From NCBI GenBank assembly GCA_023427285.1, contig JAEZBH010000126.1, forward strand, positions 1 to 8,225: a stretch of DNA of 8,225 nucleotides. The letters are read 5' to 3'. Source of the stretch: Pseudomonadota bacterium. Lineage in GTDB: Bacteria > Pseudomonadota > Alphaproteobacteria > Sphingomonadales > Sphingomonadaceae. The position numbers and the translations under genes were made by a program. Below the pieces are notes generated by a model. That model saw only the letters and a program-made list of their open reading frames with translations. It was not told the DNA's origin and did not search any database. Below, one piece after another: positions 1 through 6,195 of the stretch (position 1 is its first letter; each line of letters opens with the position of its first letter).

Positions 1-1
1 G

Positions 2-27
2 TGCAGGAGGGGTAAGCCCCTCCTGCA
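2..27. terminator. Perfect 11-bp inverted repeat (possible terminator)
   Basis: Two perfect arms (2-12 and 17-27) pair over 11 bp, mostly G-C, around the 4-nt loop TAAG. It lies 23 nt beyond the stop codon of the leftward deacetylase gene, where a transcript end would be expected. However, the short A run (27-31) is on the right side. A leftward transcript would therefore meet its U run before the hairpin rather than after it, and the sequence left of the hairpin is cut off by the window edge. It could also end a rightward gene from outside the window or be a repeat element. The pairing is certain, the role is not. Confidence 0.4.
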
Positions 28-49
28 AAAAGACTTCTCACCTAAACAA

Positions 50-1156
50 TCAACTCCCCGCCCGGGCCTGACGATCGCGTGCCAGACGCCAGAGGGCGGA
101 GCCGCGCGTGGCGATGATGGTGCTGACGGGCACGATGTTGAAGCCGCGCTCGCGGGCGTTGGGCACCCACGCCTCCAGTGCCTTGAGCGTTTGGCGGTGC
201 GGGTGGCCGATTGCGTTGGCGGTGCCGTAGCGGCGGGCAAGCTCTTCGGTTTCTGTCAGTTGGCGGTTGATGGACTGCGCACTGGTATCGTTGTCGAGGA
301 ACACGTCGCGCTCGGCATAAGGCACCCCCAGCCGGTCGGCGATGGTGCGGGCAGCGGATTTGGCCGTGGTGCGGGAATCAAGGAAGTAACGCCCGTCCGC
401 TTTCAGCCGCGCCAGCACGGCCTCCATGGCAGAGGCGTTTGCGGTCAGGGCACTGCCCATGTGGTTGTTTACGCCAACGATGCCGGGCACCTGCGCCAAA
501 CTCCGCGCAAGCCGCTGCTCCAGTTCGGCGGTATTCTGCCCGAGCCTCAGCGCGTGGGGTCCGGGATCGGCGCGCCCGCCGGGGTCCATCGGCAAATGCA
601 GAATGACTTCGTGCCCGTTGGCCGCAGCGCGGCTGGCGTGGGCGGCGAGCGACTGGCCGTAGGGCAGAAACGCCAGCGTCAGCGGCCCCGGCAGGTTTGT
701 GGCCCACCGGGTTTCCTCCTGACGCAGCCCAAGGTCATCAAGCACGATCGCAATCTGCGCGGGCCCCTCCGGTCGCTTGGCGGATGCGGGAATGTTCACC
801 GGCTGTGCGGCCTGCTCCGCAGCAGCGGTCTCGCCAGCCGCCGTCTCAGTCGCAATCTCAACAGCCTCTCCTGCCTCCGGCACCGCAGCGTCTGGAAAAG
901 ACATTGCAACCCCAGGCTCCACAGGCGGGCGCAGCGGCACCTTGCCGCCAGTCTCCGGCAGCGGACGGGAGCCTGTCCGGCTCAACCCGAACGCCAGCGC
1001 GCCAGCGGCCAGAAACAGGCCGCCCGCCACTGCTCTGCGGGTCCAGGGCGCGCTCCCCTCTGTTACGACCCCAGCTTCCTCGACCGCATGCGCCGGATCA
1101 GATACACCATCCGGGTCAGTCGATGTGCCCGCGTGCCTGTCTGTGCGGTTGTTCAT
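50..1156 (-). CDS. Divergent polysaccharide deacetylase family protein (COG2861/YibQ type), membrane anchored
   Basis: A 368-residue protein. Residues 1-40 are polar and probably cytoplasmic, 41-59 form one hydrophobic segment (signal anchor), 60-132 are a Pro/Ala/Glu-rich linker, and about 133-350 form the catalytic-type domain. Recognisable family signatures are VLDDLG (138-143), the segment around FLPYG (163-167), HLPMDP with His187, NNHMGS (230-235), FLDSR (258-262) and GHPH (317-320). The Asp pair 140/141 and the histidines resemble the metal site of NodB-like carbohydrate esterases, so action on a periplasmic polysaccharide or on peptidoglycan is plausible. The substrate is not established for this family, and enzymatic activity is inferred. 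The ATG at 1156 is the only good start: it puts the anchor near the N-terminus, although no strong ribosome binding site precedes it. The gene is divergent from trpG and its downstream neighbour lies outside the window. Confidence 0.9.
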   Translation of the reverse strand: MNNRTDRHAGTSTDPDGVSDPAHAVEEAGVVTEGSAPWTRRAVAGGLFLAAGALAFGLSRTGSRPLPETGGKVPLRPPVEPGVAMSFPDAAVPEAGEAVEIATETAAGETAAAEQAAQPVNIPASAKRPEGPAQIAIVLDDLGLRQEETRWATNLPGPLTLAFLPYGQSLAAHASRAAANGHEVILHLPMDPGGRADPGPHALRLGQNTAELEQRLARSLAQVPGIVGVNNHMGSALTANASAMEAVLARLKADGRYFLDSRTTAKSAARTIADRLGVPYAERDVFLDNDTSAQSINRQLTETEELARRYGTANAIGHPHRQTLKALEAWVPNARERGFNIVPVSTIIATRGSALWRLARDRQARAGS

Positions 1157-1171
1157 GATGTTTTGTAACCT

Positions 1172-1184
1172 AACCCCTGGGGTT
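1172..1184. promoter_or_regulatory. Candidate operator: 13-bp palindrome in the divergent gap
   Basis: The sequence AACCCC-T-GGGGTT is a perfect two-arm palindrome with a one-base centre, starting 15 bp upstream of the deacetylase start codon. It overlaps a tandem TAACC repeat (1166-1175). Its size, symmetry and place between two divergent genes suit a regulator site, or it may act in the deacetylase mRNA leader. I do not recognise the motif. In a GC-rich genome a site of this length could arise by chance. Confidence 0.3.
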
Positions 1185-1196
1185 CAGGGCACGAAA

Positions 1197-1225
1197 ATTA
1201 TGGCAAACCTCAGGGAAATCTTCGA
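1197..1225 (-). promoter_or_regulatory. Weak candidate promoter for the deacetylase gene
   Basis: On the minus strand, CATAAT (1202 down to 1197) matches the -10 consensus in five of six bases. With a 17-bp spacer, TCGAAG (1225 down to 1220) matches the -35 element in only three of six. Transcription would start near 1190 and give a leader of about 34 nt containing the palindrome at 1172-1184. No equally good promoter for trpG was found in the gap, so the trpG promoter remains unplaced. Confidence 0.22.
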
Positions 1226-1301
1226 TAAGGCTTCCCATGGCCTTAACGGCCTCCACGGTTTGTCCGTGCCAGTTCAGTTTTCACGCCAGCAGTGCGGTTG
1301 A
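1200..1301 (+). other. 33-codon open frame just upstream of trpG (possible leader ORF)
   Basis: An ATG at 1200 opens 33 codons ending in TGA at 1299-1301, 6 nt before the trpG start. A purine-rich AGGG (1186-1189) lies 10 nt upstream of the ATG. The peptide would begin MANLREIFDK and has no Trp codon, so it is not a classical trp attenuator peptide. The stretch also contains short inverted repeats: GGCC/GGCC at 1239-1242 and 1248-1251, and CACGG/CCGTG at 1254-1258 and 1264-1268. It may be a translated leader coupled to trpG, or a chance frame in the untranslated region. No homology is recognised. Confidence 0.2.
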
Positions 1302-1307
1302 GGCGCC

Positions 1308-1901
1308 ATGATCGTCGTTATCGATAACTATGACAGTTTCACCTACAATCTTGTCCATTACCTGGGCGAATTGGGCGCTGAAACCTCGGTGTGGCGTAAC
1401 GACCAGATCACGGCGGACGAAGTGCTTGCCCTGAAGCCGTCGGGCATACTGCTTTCGCCCGGTCCTTGCACTCCCAATGAGGCGGGCATCTGCCTTGAGC
1501 TGATCGGCAAGGCGGCGGGCAAGGTGCCCTTGCTCGGCGTGTGCCTTGGCCACCAGTCCATCGGTCAGGCGTTCGGCGGCAACGTCATTCGTGCGCTGCA
1601 GGTCATGCATGGCAAGCGCTCGCCCGTCCGGCATGAGGACAAGGGCGTGTTCGCCGGGCTCCCCAATCCGTTTCAGGCAACCCGCTATCACTCGCTCATC
1701 GTTGAGCGCCAAAGCCTGCCGGATTGCCTTGAAGTCACAGCAGAAACAGAAGACGGCATCATCATGGGGCTTCAGCACCGCACGCTCCCCATTCACGGGG
1801 TTCAGTTTCACCCGGAGAGCATTGCGACCGAAGCGGGTCACGACCTGCTCGGCAACTTCCTGACCCTGTGCGGCATCAAGATCAAGCAGGTGGCGGCATG
1901 A
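1308..1901 (+). CDS. trpG: Anthranilate synthase component II (glutamine amidotransferase)
   Basis: A 197-residue class I glutamine amidotransferase, normal length for a stand-alone TrpG. It hydrolyses glutamine and passes ammonia to TrpE for anthranilate formation in the cytoplasm. The N-terminus is the typical [11 protein letters not shown] (5-15). [11 protein letters not shown] (50-60) is the oxyanion-side segment. GVCLGHQ (77-83) carries the nucleophile Cys79, and FHPES (167-171) carries His168 and Glu170, so the catalytic triad is complete. MHGK (100-103) is the usual substrate-pocket segment. Some bacteria use one such subunit for both TrpE and PabB; sequence alone cannot exclude that here. 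GAGG (1300-1303) lies only 4 nt before the ATG, a short spacing. The gene is first in the trpGDC-moaC-moeA cluster, and its stop overlaps the trpD start as ATGA. No trpE adjoins it, so the partner must be encoded elsewhere. Confidence 0.96.
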   Translation: MIVVIDNYDSFTYNLVHYLGELGAETSVWRNDQITADEVLALKPSGILLSPGPCTPNEAGICLELIGKAAGKVPLLGVCLGHQSIGQAFGGNVIRALQVMHGKRSPVRHEDKGVFAGLPNPFQATRYHSLIVERQSLPDCLEVTAETEDGIIMGLQHRTLPIHGVQFHPESIATEAGHDLLGNFLTLCGIKIKQVAA

Positions 1902-2926
1902 GCGCGCCACTGGCTGATTTCCCCTCCTTCCTCAACGCCATTGCCTCCGGCCAGCGCCTGACGGACGCCCAGTCCGTCTCCGCGTTCGAGGCGATCATGA
2001 GCGGACAGGTGCCCGAGGCCATCATCGCGGCCTTCTTCATGGGCCTGAAGATGCAGGGCGAGACCGCATCCGACCTCGTGGCCGCCGCCGGTGCCATGCG
2101 TCGCCGGGCCATTCCGGTCAACGCGCCGTTTGACGCCATCGACACCTGCGGCACGGGCGGCGATGGCCTCTCCACCCTCAACGTCTCCACCGCCGCCGCC
2201 ATCGTCGCTGCCGCCTGCGGCGCGAAGGTCGCCAAGCACGGCAACCGCTCGGCAACGTCCAAGTCGTCTTCGGCGGGCGTGCTGGAATCGCTGGGCGTCG
2301 TTATCGGCCGCGAGCCTGAGCATGTGGAGCGCTGCCTGCGCGAGCTGGGTATCACCTTCATTCTGGCCAACGCCCACCACCCGGCCATGAAGGCGGTGGC
2401 GGACGTGCGCCGCACGCTCAAGATCCCGACCATCTTCAATCTGGTTGGCCCGCTCACCAACCCGGCGGGCGTTCGCCGTCAGGTGATCGGCGTCTATTCC
2501 GAGCGCTGGCTGGAGCCCATGGCCGAGGCGATTGGCCGTCTGGGCGCGGAGCGGGCGTGGATCATCTATGGCGCGGGCGGCATGGACGAGATGTCGCTCG
2601 TCGGCCCCTCGCAGATCGCCGAATATCACAACGGCTCGGTTAACCGCTTCTCGGTTGCGCCGGAAGATCTGGGTCTCCAGCGCGCGCCGGTCGAGGCGAT
2701 CAAGGGCGGCGATGCCGAGCACAATGCGGCGGCCCTGCGCCGTATGCTGGGCGGCGAGAGAAGCGCATATCGCGATACGGTGGCTCTGAATGCCGCCGCC
2801 GCGCTGGTGGTGGGCGGCCTTGCCCCCACGCTGGCCGAAGGAGTGGCGCAGGCCACGGCAGCCATCGACACCGGCAAGGCGACCGCCCTGCTGGATCGTT
2901 GGGTCGAGATGACGAGTAACGACTGA
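1898..2926 (+). CDS. trpD: Anthranilate phosphoribosyltransferase
   Basis: A 342-residue enzyme of usual family length that joins anthranilate to phosphoribosyl pyrophosphate, the second step of tryptophan synthesis. A helical N-terminal domain (about 1-70) precedes the phosphoribosyltransferase domain. Visible signatures are CGTGGDG (84-90), which binds the pyrophosphate, NVST (95-98), KHGNR (113-117), Arg172 in the anthranilate pocket region, [10 protein letters not shown] (180-189) and the metal-binding pair Asp230-Glu231. The chosen ATG at 1898 overlaps the trpG stop by 4 nt and follows GCAGG (1886-1890) at 7 nt. A longer frame from 1868 would only add trpG-overlapping residues and is not needed. 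The 4-nt overlap suggests translational coupling. The stop at 2924-2926 overlaps the trpC start by one base. Confidence 0.96.
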   Translation: MSAPLADFPSFLNAIASGQRLTDAQSVSAFEAIMSGQVPEAIIAAFFMGLKMQGETASDLVAAAGAMRRRAIPVNAPFDAIDTCGTGGDGLSTLNVSTAAAIVAAACGAKVAKHGNRSATSKSSSAGVLESLGVVIGREPEHVERCLRELGITFILANAHHPAMKAVADVRRTLKIPTIFNLVGPLTNPAGVRRQVIGVYSERWLEPMAEAIGRLGAERAWIIYGAGGMDEMSLVGPSQIAEYHNGSVNRFSVAPEDLGLQRAPVEAIKGGDAEHNAAALRRMLGGERSAYRDTVALNAAAALVVGGLAPTLAEGVAQATAAIDTGKATALLDRWVEMTSND

Positions 2927-3726
2927 TGAGTGACACGCTTCAGAAGATCATGGACACCACCCGCGAGCACGTGGCCCGCTGCAAGCTGGCCCGTCCGCTC
3001 TCGGCGGTGGAGGCAGACGCCCGCGCACAGGAACGTCCGCGCGGCTTCCTGAACGCGCTGGAGCGCGCCCGCAGCGAAGGCCGCTATGGCCTGATCGCCG
3101 AGATCAAGAAGGCAAGCCCCTCCAAGGGCCTGATCCGTGCGGACTTCGATCCGCCCGCCCACGCGCAGGATTATCTGGCTGGCGGCGCGACCTGCCTGTC
3201 CGTCCTGACCGACGAGCCGTTCTTTCAGGGCAGCCCCGCCTATCTGAAAGCCGCCCGCCGCGCCGTGCCGCTGCCGGTTCTGCGCAAGGACTTCATGGTC
3301 GATACCTATCAGGTGGTCGAGGCCCGGGCGATGGGTGCCGACTGCATCCTGCTCATCATGGCCGGCCTTGAAGACGGGCAGGCAGCCGAGCTTGAATCGG
3401 CAGCACAGTCGCTTGGCATGGACGTGCTGATCGAGGTTCACAACGCCGAGGAACTGGAGCGGGCCACCCGCCTCAAGTCGCCCCTCATGGGCATCAACAA
3501 CCGCAATCTCAAGACGATGAAGGTGGACATCAACACCACCATCGAACTGGCGGGCCTGCTGCCGCAGGGCTACCTGATCGTCGGCGAGAGCGGCCTTCGC
3601 ACCAAGGCGGAACTCGACCTTCTGGCCAACAGCGGCGTCACCACCTTCCTTGTGGGCGAATCCCTCATGGCGCAAGAGGACGTGCGGGCCGCAACCCGCG
3701 CCCTGCTTGGTCTGGCGGCGGAGTAA
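2926..3726 (+). CDS. trpC: Indole-3-glycerol phosphate synthase
   Basis: A 266-residue single-domain TIM-barrel enzyme that closes the indole ring of indole-3-glycerol phosphate from CdRP with loss of CO2 and water. Family residues are present in order: Glu59 and Lys61 in [12 protein letters not shown] (57-68), the catalytic Lys121 in LRKDF (119-123), Glu170 in IEVH (169-172), Asn191 and Arg193 in GINNRNL (189-195), and Glu221-Ser222 in VGESGL (219-224). The phosphate-binding tail LVGESLM is also present. Nothing follows the barrel, so it is not fused to TrpF as in enteric bacteria; trpF must lie elsewhere. The start ATG shares one base with the trpD stop (TGATG), and the preceding ribosome site is weak, so coupled translation is likely. 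moaC follows after 6 nt. Confidence 0.97.
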   Translation: MSDTLQKIMDTTREHVARCKLARPLSAVEADARAQERPRGFLNALERARSEGRYGLIAEIKKASPSKGLIRADFDPPAHAQDYLAGGATCLSVLTDEPFFQGSPAYLKAARRAVPLPVLRKDFMVDTYQVVEARAMGADCILLIMAGLEDGQAAELESAAQSLGMDVLIEVHNAEELERATRLKSPLMGINNRNLKTMKVDINTTIELAGLLPQGYLIVGESGLRTKAELDLLANSGVTTFLVGESLMAQEDVRAATRALLGLAAE

Positions 3727-3732
3727 ACGGGC

Positions 3733-4215
3733 ATGACGCAGGGCCTCACCCACATCGGCGCATCGGGCGAGGCGCACATGGTCGATGTTTCGGCCAAGGC
3801 GGCAACCGAGCGCCGCGCCGTGGCGACGGGCCGGATTTTCATGTCGGCAGAAGCCTTTACGGCGGTTCGCGACAATGCGGTGGCCAAGGGCGACGTGCTG
3901 TCCGTCGCCAGGGTTGCGGGCATCATGGCCGCCAAGCGCACCTCTGACCTGATCCCGCTGTGTCACCCCCTTCCCATCCAGAAGGTAGCGGTCGAATTTT
4001 CCTTCGAGGACGCAGAGTGTGCCATCACCGTCACGGCCATGGTGAAAACCACCGGCCAGACCGGTGTTGAAATGGAAGCATTGACGGCGGCAAGCGTTGC
4101 CCTGCTGACCGTCTATGACATGGCCAAGGCGCTGGACAAGGCCATGCGCATCGAGGGCATCCGCCTTCTGGAAAAGACGGGCGGCAAGTCTGGCACCTTT
4201 ACTGCGGAGATGTGA
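3733..4215 (+). CDS. moaC: Cyclic pyranopterin monophosphate synthase
   Basis: A 160-residue protein, the normal MoaC length (161 in E. coli). It acts after the radical-SAM enzyme MoaA and forms cyclic pyranopterin phosphate, the first stable molybdenum cofactor intermediate. Active-site residues can be matched to E. coli: Lys52, His78 in LIPLCHPL (73-80), Glu113 and Glu115 in [13 protein letters not shown] (110-122), and Asp129 and Lys132 in VYDMAKA (127-133). The N-terminal [16 protein letters not shown] (5-20) has Gly9 where E. coli has Asn; that position is not one of the catalytic ones listed. The C-terminal GGKSG is intact. GGAG (3720-3723) precedes the ATG by 9 nt. It is co-directional with trpC upstream (6-nt gap) and moeA downstream (1-nt gap), so it is very likely in the same transcript. 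Confidence 0.97.
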   Translation: MTQGLTHIGASGEAHMVDVSAKAATERRAVATGRIFMSAEAFTAVRDNAVAKGDVLSVARVAGIMAAKRTSDLIPLCHPLPIQKVAVEFSFEDAECAITVTAMVKTTGQTGVEMEALTAASVALLTVYDMAKALDKAMRIEGIRLLEKTGGKSGTFTAEM

Positions 4216-4216
4216 C

Positions 4217-5422
4217 ATGCTGAGCGTGGCGGAAGCGCAAGCCCATGTTCTGGCAGCGGGCAGCACCCGCCGCCGCGAAAAGGTGCCGCTGAGCGAAGCC
4301 CATGGCCGTTATCTGGCCGAAGATGTCACGGCCCTGCTCACCCAACCGCCCTTCCACGCCTCCGCCATGGATGGCTATGCCGTCCGCTTCGAAGACATCG
4401 CCCCCGGCCTCACCTTTCCCGTGATCGGCGAGGCCATTGCGGGCAAGGCGTTCGACGGCGTCTTTGAAGACGGCGTTGCCGTGCGCGTGCTCACCGGCGC
4501 GCCCATGCCCGAGGGCAGCGATACCGTCATCCTTCAGGAAGATGTCGCCTACGAAGACGGCGCGATCCGCCTGATCGGCGATCATCCCTTGCACGCCGGG
4601 CGTCATGTCCGCAAAGCCGGACAAGACTTTACCGCCGGAGTCGTTTTGCTTCAGGCCGGCACCCGCCTCAATGCCCGCAGCATTGCGCTGATGGCTTCCA
4701 GCGGGCACGGCGTGGCTGAGGTTTATGTCCCCCCGCGCGTTGCCATCCTCTCCACCGGCGATGAGCTTGTGCCGCCCGGACAGATGCCCGGCCCCAGCCA
4801 GATCATCAACTCCAACGGGGTGATGCTGGCCTCCATGCTGCGCGCCTGCGGGGCTGAGGTTCAGGACTACGGCATTCTGCCGGACCGCCATGACGTGATC
4901 CGCGATGCCATCATCAAGGCTGCGCTTGATGCTGACATTCTGGTGACCATCGGCGGAGCCTCCGTTGGCGATCACGACTATGTGCAGGCGGCGCTGGTCG
5001 ATGCCGGGGCCTATATCGACTTCTGGAAGATCGCCATGCGCCCCGGCAAGCCCATGATGCTGGGCACGATGGGCGAGAGCGTCGTTCTTGGCCTGCCCGG
5101 CAATCCGGTCTCGGCCTATGTGTGCGCCCAGCTTTTCCTGCTGCCGCTGGTGCGCCACCTCATGGGCGCAGCCGATCCGCTGCCGCGTCCGTTGCAAGGC
5201 CGCCTGACGGTTGACCTGCGCGCCAACGGCGGACGGGTCGATTACATGCGCGCCATTGTCCGCGCCGGAGAGGACGGCTGGGAGGTCACCCCCTTCCCCG
5301 TGCAGGACAGCGCCATGCTCTCCCGCCTTGAAGCGGCAAATGCCCTCGCCATCCGTCCCATTCACGCGCCCGCGGCAGAAAAAGGGTCGAATATCGCCTT
5401 TCTTCCCCTCAACACTGATTGA
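4217..5422 (+). CDS. moeA: Molybdopterin molybdenumtransferase
   Basis: A 401-residue enzyme that inserts molybdate into adenylylated molybdopterin with release of AMP, the last step of basic Moco synthesis. The MoeA N-terminal domains span about 2-165, with SAMDGYAV (49-56; Asp52 corresponds to E. coli Asp59) and [12 protein letters not shown] (93-104). The MogA-like domain covers about 173-315, with STGDEL (179-184), [10 protein letters not shown] (246-255), RPGKP (275-279) and LPGNPVSA (293-300). The C-terminal beta domain follows (about 325-400). GGAG (4206-4209) lies 7 nt before the ATG at 4217, which starts one base after the moaC stop. A frame open from 4115 would overlap moaC by about 100 nt and is rejected. 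The last codons overlap the lexA -35 element. Confidence 0.96.
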   Translation: MLSVAEAQAHVLAAGSTRRREKVPLSEAHGRYLAEDVTALLTQPPFHASAMDGYAVRFEDIAPGLTFPVIGEAIAGKAFDGVFEDGVAVRVLTGAPMPEGSDTVILQEDVAYEDGAIRLIGDHPLHAGRHVRKAGQDFTAGVVLLQAGTRLNARSIALMASSGHGVAEVYVPPRVAILSTGDELVPPGQMPGPSQIINSNGVMLASMLRACGAEVQDYGILPDRHDVIRDAIIKAALDADILVTIGGASVGDHDYVQAALVDAGAYIDFWKIAMRPGKPMMLGTMGESVVLGLPGNPVSAYVCAQLFLLPLVRHLMGAADPLPRPLQGRLTVDLRANGGRVDYMRAIVRAGEDGWEVTPFPVQDSAMLSRLEAANALAIRPIHAPAAEKGSNIAFLPLNTD

Positions 5423-5447
5423 CGTTTTCGTGGAACTTTAATAGAAC
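5419..5447 (+). promoter_or_regulatory. lexA promoter (sigma-70 type)
   Basis: TTGACG (5419-5424) matches the -35 consensus in five of six bases. After a 17-bp spacer, TAGAAC (5442-5447) matches the -10 in four of six. The -35 overlaps the moeA stop codon (5420-5422). The -10 includes the second half-site of LexA box 1, and the expected start near 5454 falls within LexA box 2, so bound LexA should block RNA polymerase. This gives lexA its own SOS-responsive promoter in addition to any readthrough from the trp-mo operon. The start site is inferred. Confidence 0.6.
5433..5447 (+). promoter_or_regulatory. LexA box 1 (GAAC-N7-GAAC)
   Basis: Direct repeat of GAAC at 5433-5436 and 5444-5447 with exactly 7 bp between. 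This is the known SOS operator form of Alphaproteobacteria such as Rhizobium and Rhodobacter. It overlaps the predicted -10 element of lexA, consistent with autorepression. Confidence 0.85.
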
Positions 5448-5462
5448 GTTCATAGTCTGTTC
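5448..5462 (+). promoter_or_regulatory. LexA box 2 (GTTC-N7-GTTC)
   Basis: Direct repeat of GTTC at 5448-5451 and 5459-5462 with 7 bp between, which is the reverse-complement form of box 1. It begins at the base after box 1 ends. Together with flanking CGTG (5429-5432) and CACG (5463-5466), the two boxes make a symmetric 38-bp element centred at 5447/5448. It covers the likely lexA transcription start and reaches to one base before the ribosome binding site. Confidence 0.8.
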
Positions 5463-5466
5463 CACG

Positions 5467-5471
5467 AAGGA
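5467..5471 (+). promoter_or_regulatory. Ribosome binding site fixing the lexA start
   Basis: AAGGA lies 7 nt before the ATG at 5479. It decides against the longer frame opening at 5419, which would translate through both LexA boxes and add 20 residues before the conserved MLTRKQ start of alphaproteobacterial LexA. Confidence 0.7.
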
Positions 5472-5478
5472 CCTGGGC

Positions 5479-6195
5479 ATGCTCACTCGCAAACAGCACG
5501 ATCTGCTGATGTTCATTCATCAGCGCCTTGAAGCGTCCGGTATCTCGCCATCGTTCGAGGAAATGAAGGAAGCGCTTGGGCTTAAGTCCAAGTCCGGCGT
5601 CCATCGCCTCATCAACGCACTGGTGGAGCGCAACTTCATCCGGCGCCTGCCCAACCGGGCGCGCGCGCTGGAAGTGCTGCGCCTGCCCGATGCAGCAGCG
5701 CCCGCACGTCCGGCCAAGCCGCAGCTCGCCACGGATCGGGATGCCGCCATCGCCGCGTCCGAAAACGTGGTGCGCGGCAGCTTCGGCAAGCCCAAGGCGC
5801 AGCCTGCCGCTGCGGCCTTTGTGGAAATTCCGCTGCATGGCCGCGTTGCTGCCGGTATTCCCATCGAGGCGCTGGAGAGCGATCGTCATCTGGCGGTGCC
5901 CCCTGCCCTGATTGGCCCGGGCGATCACTTCGCTCTGGAAGTCTCCGGCGACTCCATGGTCGAGGCAGGCATTCTGGATGGCGACTATGCCATCATCCGC
6001 AAGTCCGAACAGGCGCTGGACGGCGATATCATCGTCGCCCTTGTCGATGACGGCGAAGCCACGTTGAAGCGCCTGCGCCGCAAGGAAGGCAAGGTTCGCC
6101 TCGAAGCCGCCAACATGGCCTACAAGACCCAGATTTACGACCCCAAGCGGGTTCGCATTCAGGGCAAGCTCGTCGGCCTGATGCGTCGTTACTAA
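5479..6195 (+). CDS. lexA: SOS response repressor LexA (self-cleaving, peptidase family S24)
   Basis: A 238-residue repressor of the DNA damage response. When RecA-ssDNA forms, LexA cuts itself and the SOS genes are released. The N-terminal winged helix-turn-helix domain (about 1-68) starts [11 protein letters not shown] variable Ala/Pro-rich linker (70-115) follows, longer than in E. coli LexA (202 residues in total) as is usual in this class. The C-terminal protease domain runs from about 116 to 238. The cleavage bond is Ala125-Gly126 in GRVAAGIP (121-128). The nucleophile is Ser159 in SGDSM (156-160) and the general base is Lys197 in ATLKRL (194-199), so the protein should be cleavable. 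Two LexA boxes in its promoter show autoregulation. Its TAA overlaps the TAG of the convergent comEC by 4 bp in total coding overlap. Confidence 0.97.
   Translation: MLTRKQHDLLMFIHQRLEASGISPSFEEMKEALGLKSKSGVHRLINALVERNFIRRLPNRARALEVLRLPDAAAPARPAKPQLATDRDAAIAASENVVRGSFGKPKAQPAAAAFVEIPLHGRVAAGIPIEALESDRHLAVPPALIGPGDHFALEVSGDSMVEAGILDGDYAIIRKSEQALDGDIIVALVDDGEATLKRLRRKEGKVRLEAANMAYKTQIYDPKRVRIQGKLVGLMRRY

Noticed and set aside
191..1168. A 325-codon plus-strand frame opposite the deacetylase gene
   Set aside because: The minus-strand product has a membrane anchor and conserved COG2861-type motifs. The plus-strand frame is biased, motif-free sequence.
1151..1282. LexA box in the deacetylase-trpG gap
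   Set aside because: GTTC occurs at 1151, 1182 and 1272, but none has a second GTTC after 7 bp.
1200..1307. Classical trp attenuator upstream of trpG
   Set aside because: The only leader frame has no Trp codons, and the hairpins are not followed by a U run.
3733..3780. Gly9 in MoaC in place of the Asn seen in E. coli as a possible sign of lost activity
   Set aside because: All residues that match the catalytic Lys, His, Glu and Asp positions are intact, so a neutral difference is more likely.
4050..4066. CACCGG/CCGGTG hairpin within moaC
   Set aside because: It has only 6 bp, lies inside conserved codons for the TTGQTGVE region and is easily explained by GC-rich coding sequence.
2626..4266. 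A 546-codon open frame on the minus strand across the end of trpD, trpC and moaC
   Set aside because: It lies opposite three genes with complete catalytic motifs. Long antisense frames are expected in GC-rich coding DNA, and its translation shows no recognisable domain.
4199..5365. A 388-codon open frame on the minus strand opposite moeA
   Set aside because: moeA is intact and well supported on the plus strand. The antisense frame mirrors its codon composition and has no family signature.
5419..5478. N-terminal extension of lexA by 20 residues from a start at 5419
   Set aside because: It would run through the promoter and both LexA boxes. A good ribosome site serves the ATG at 5479, which gives the conserved LexA N-terminus.
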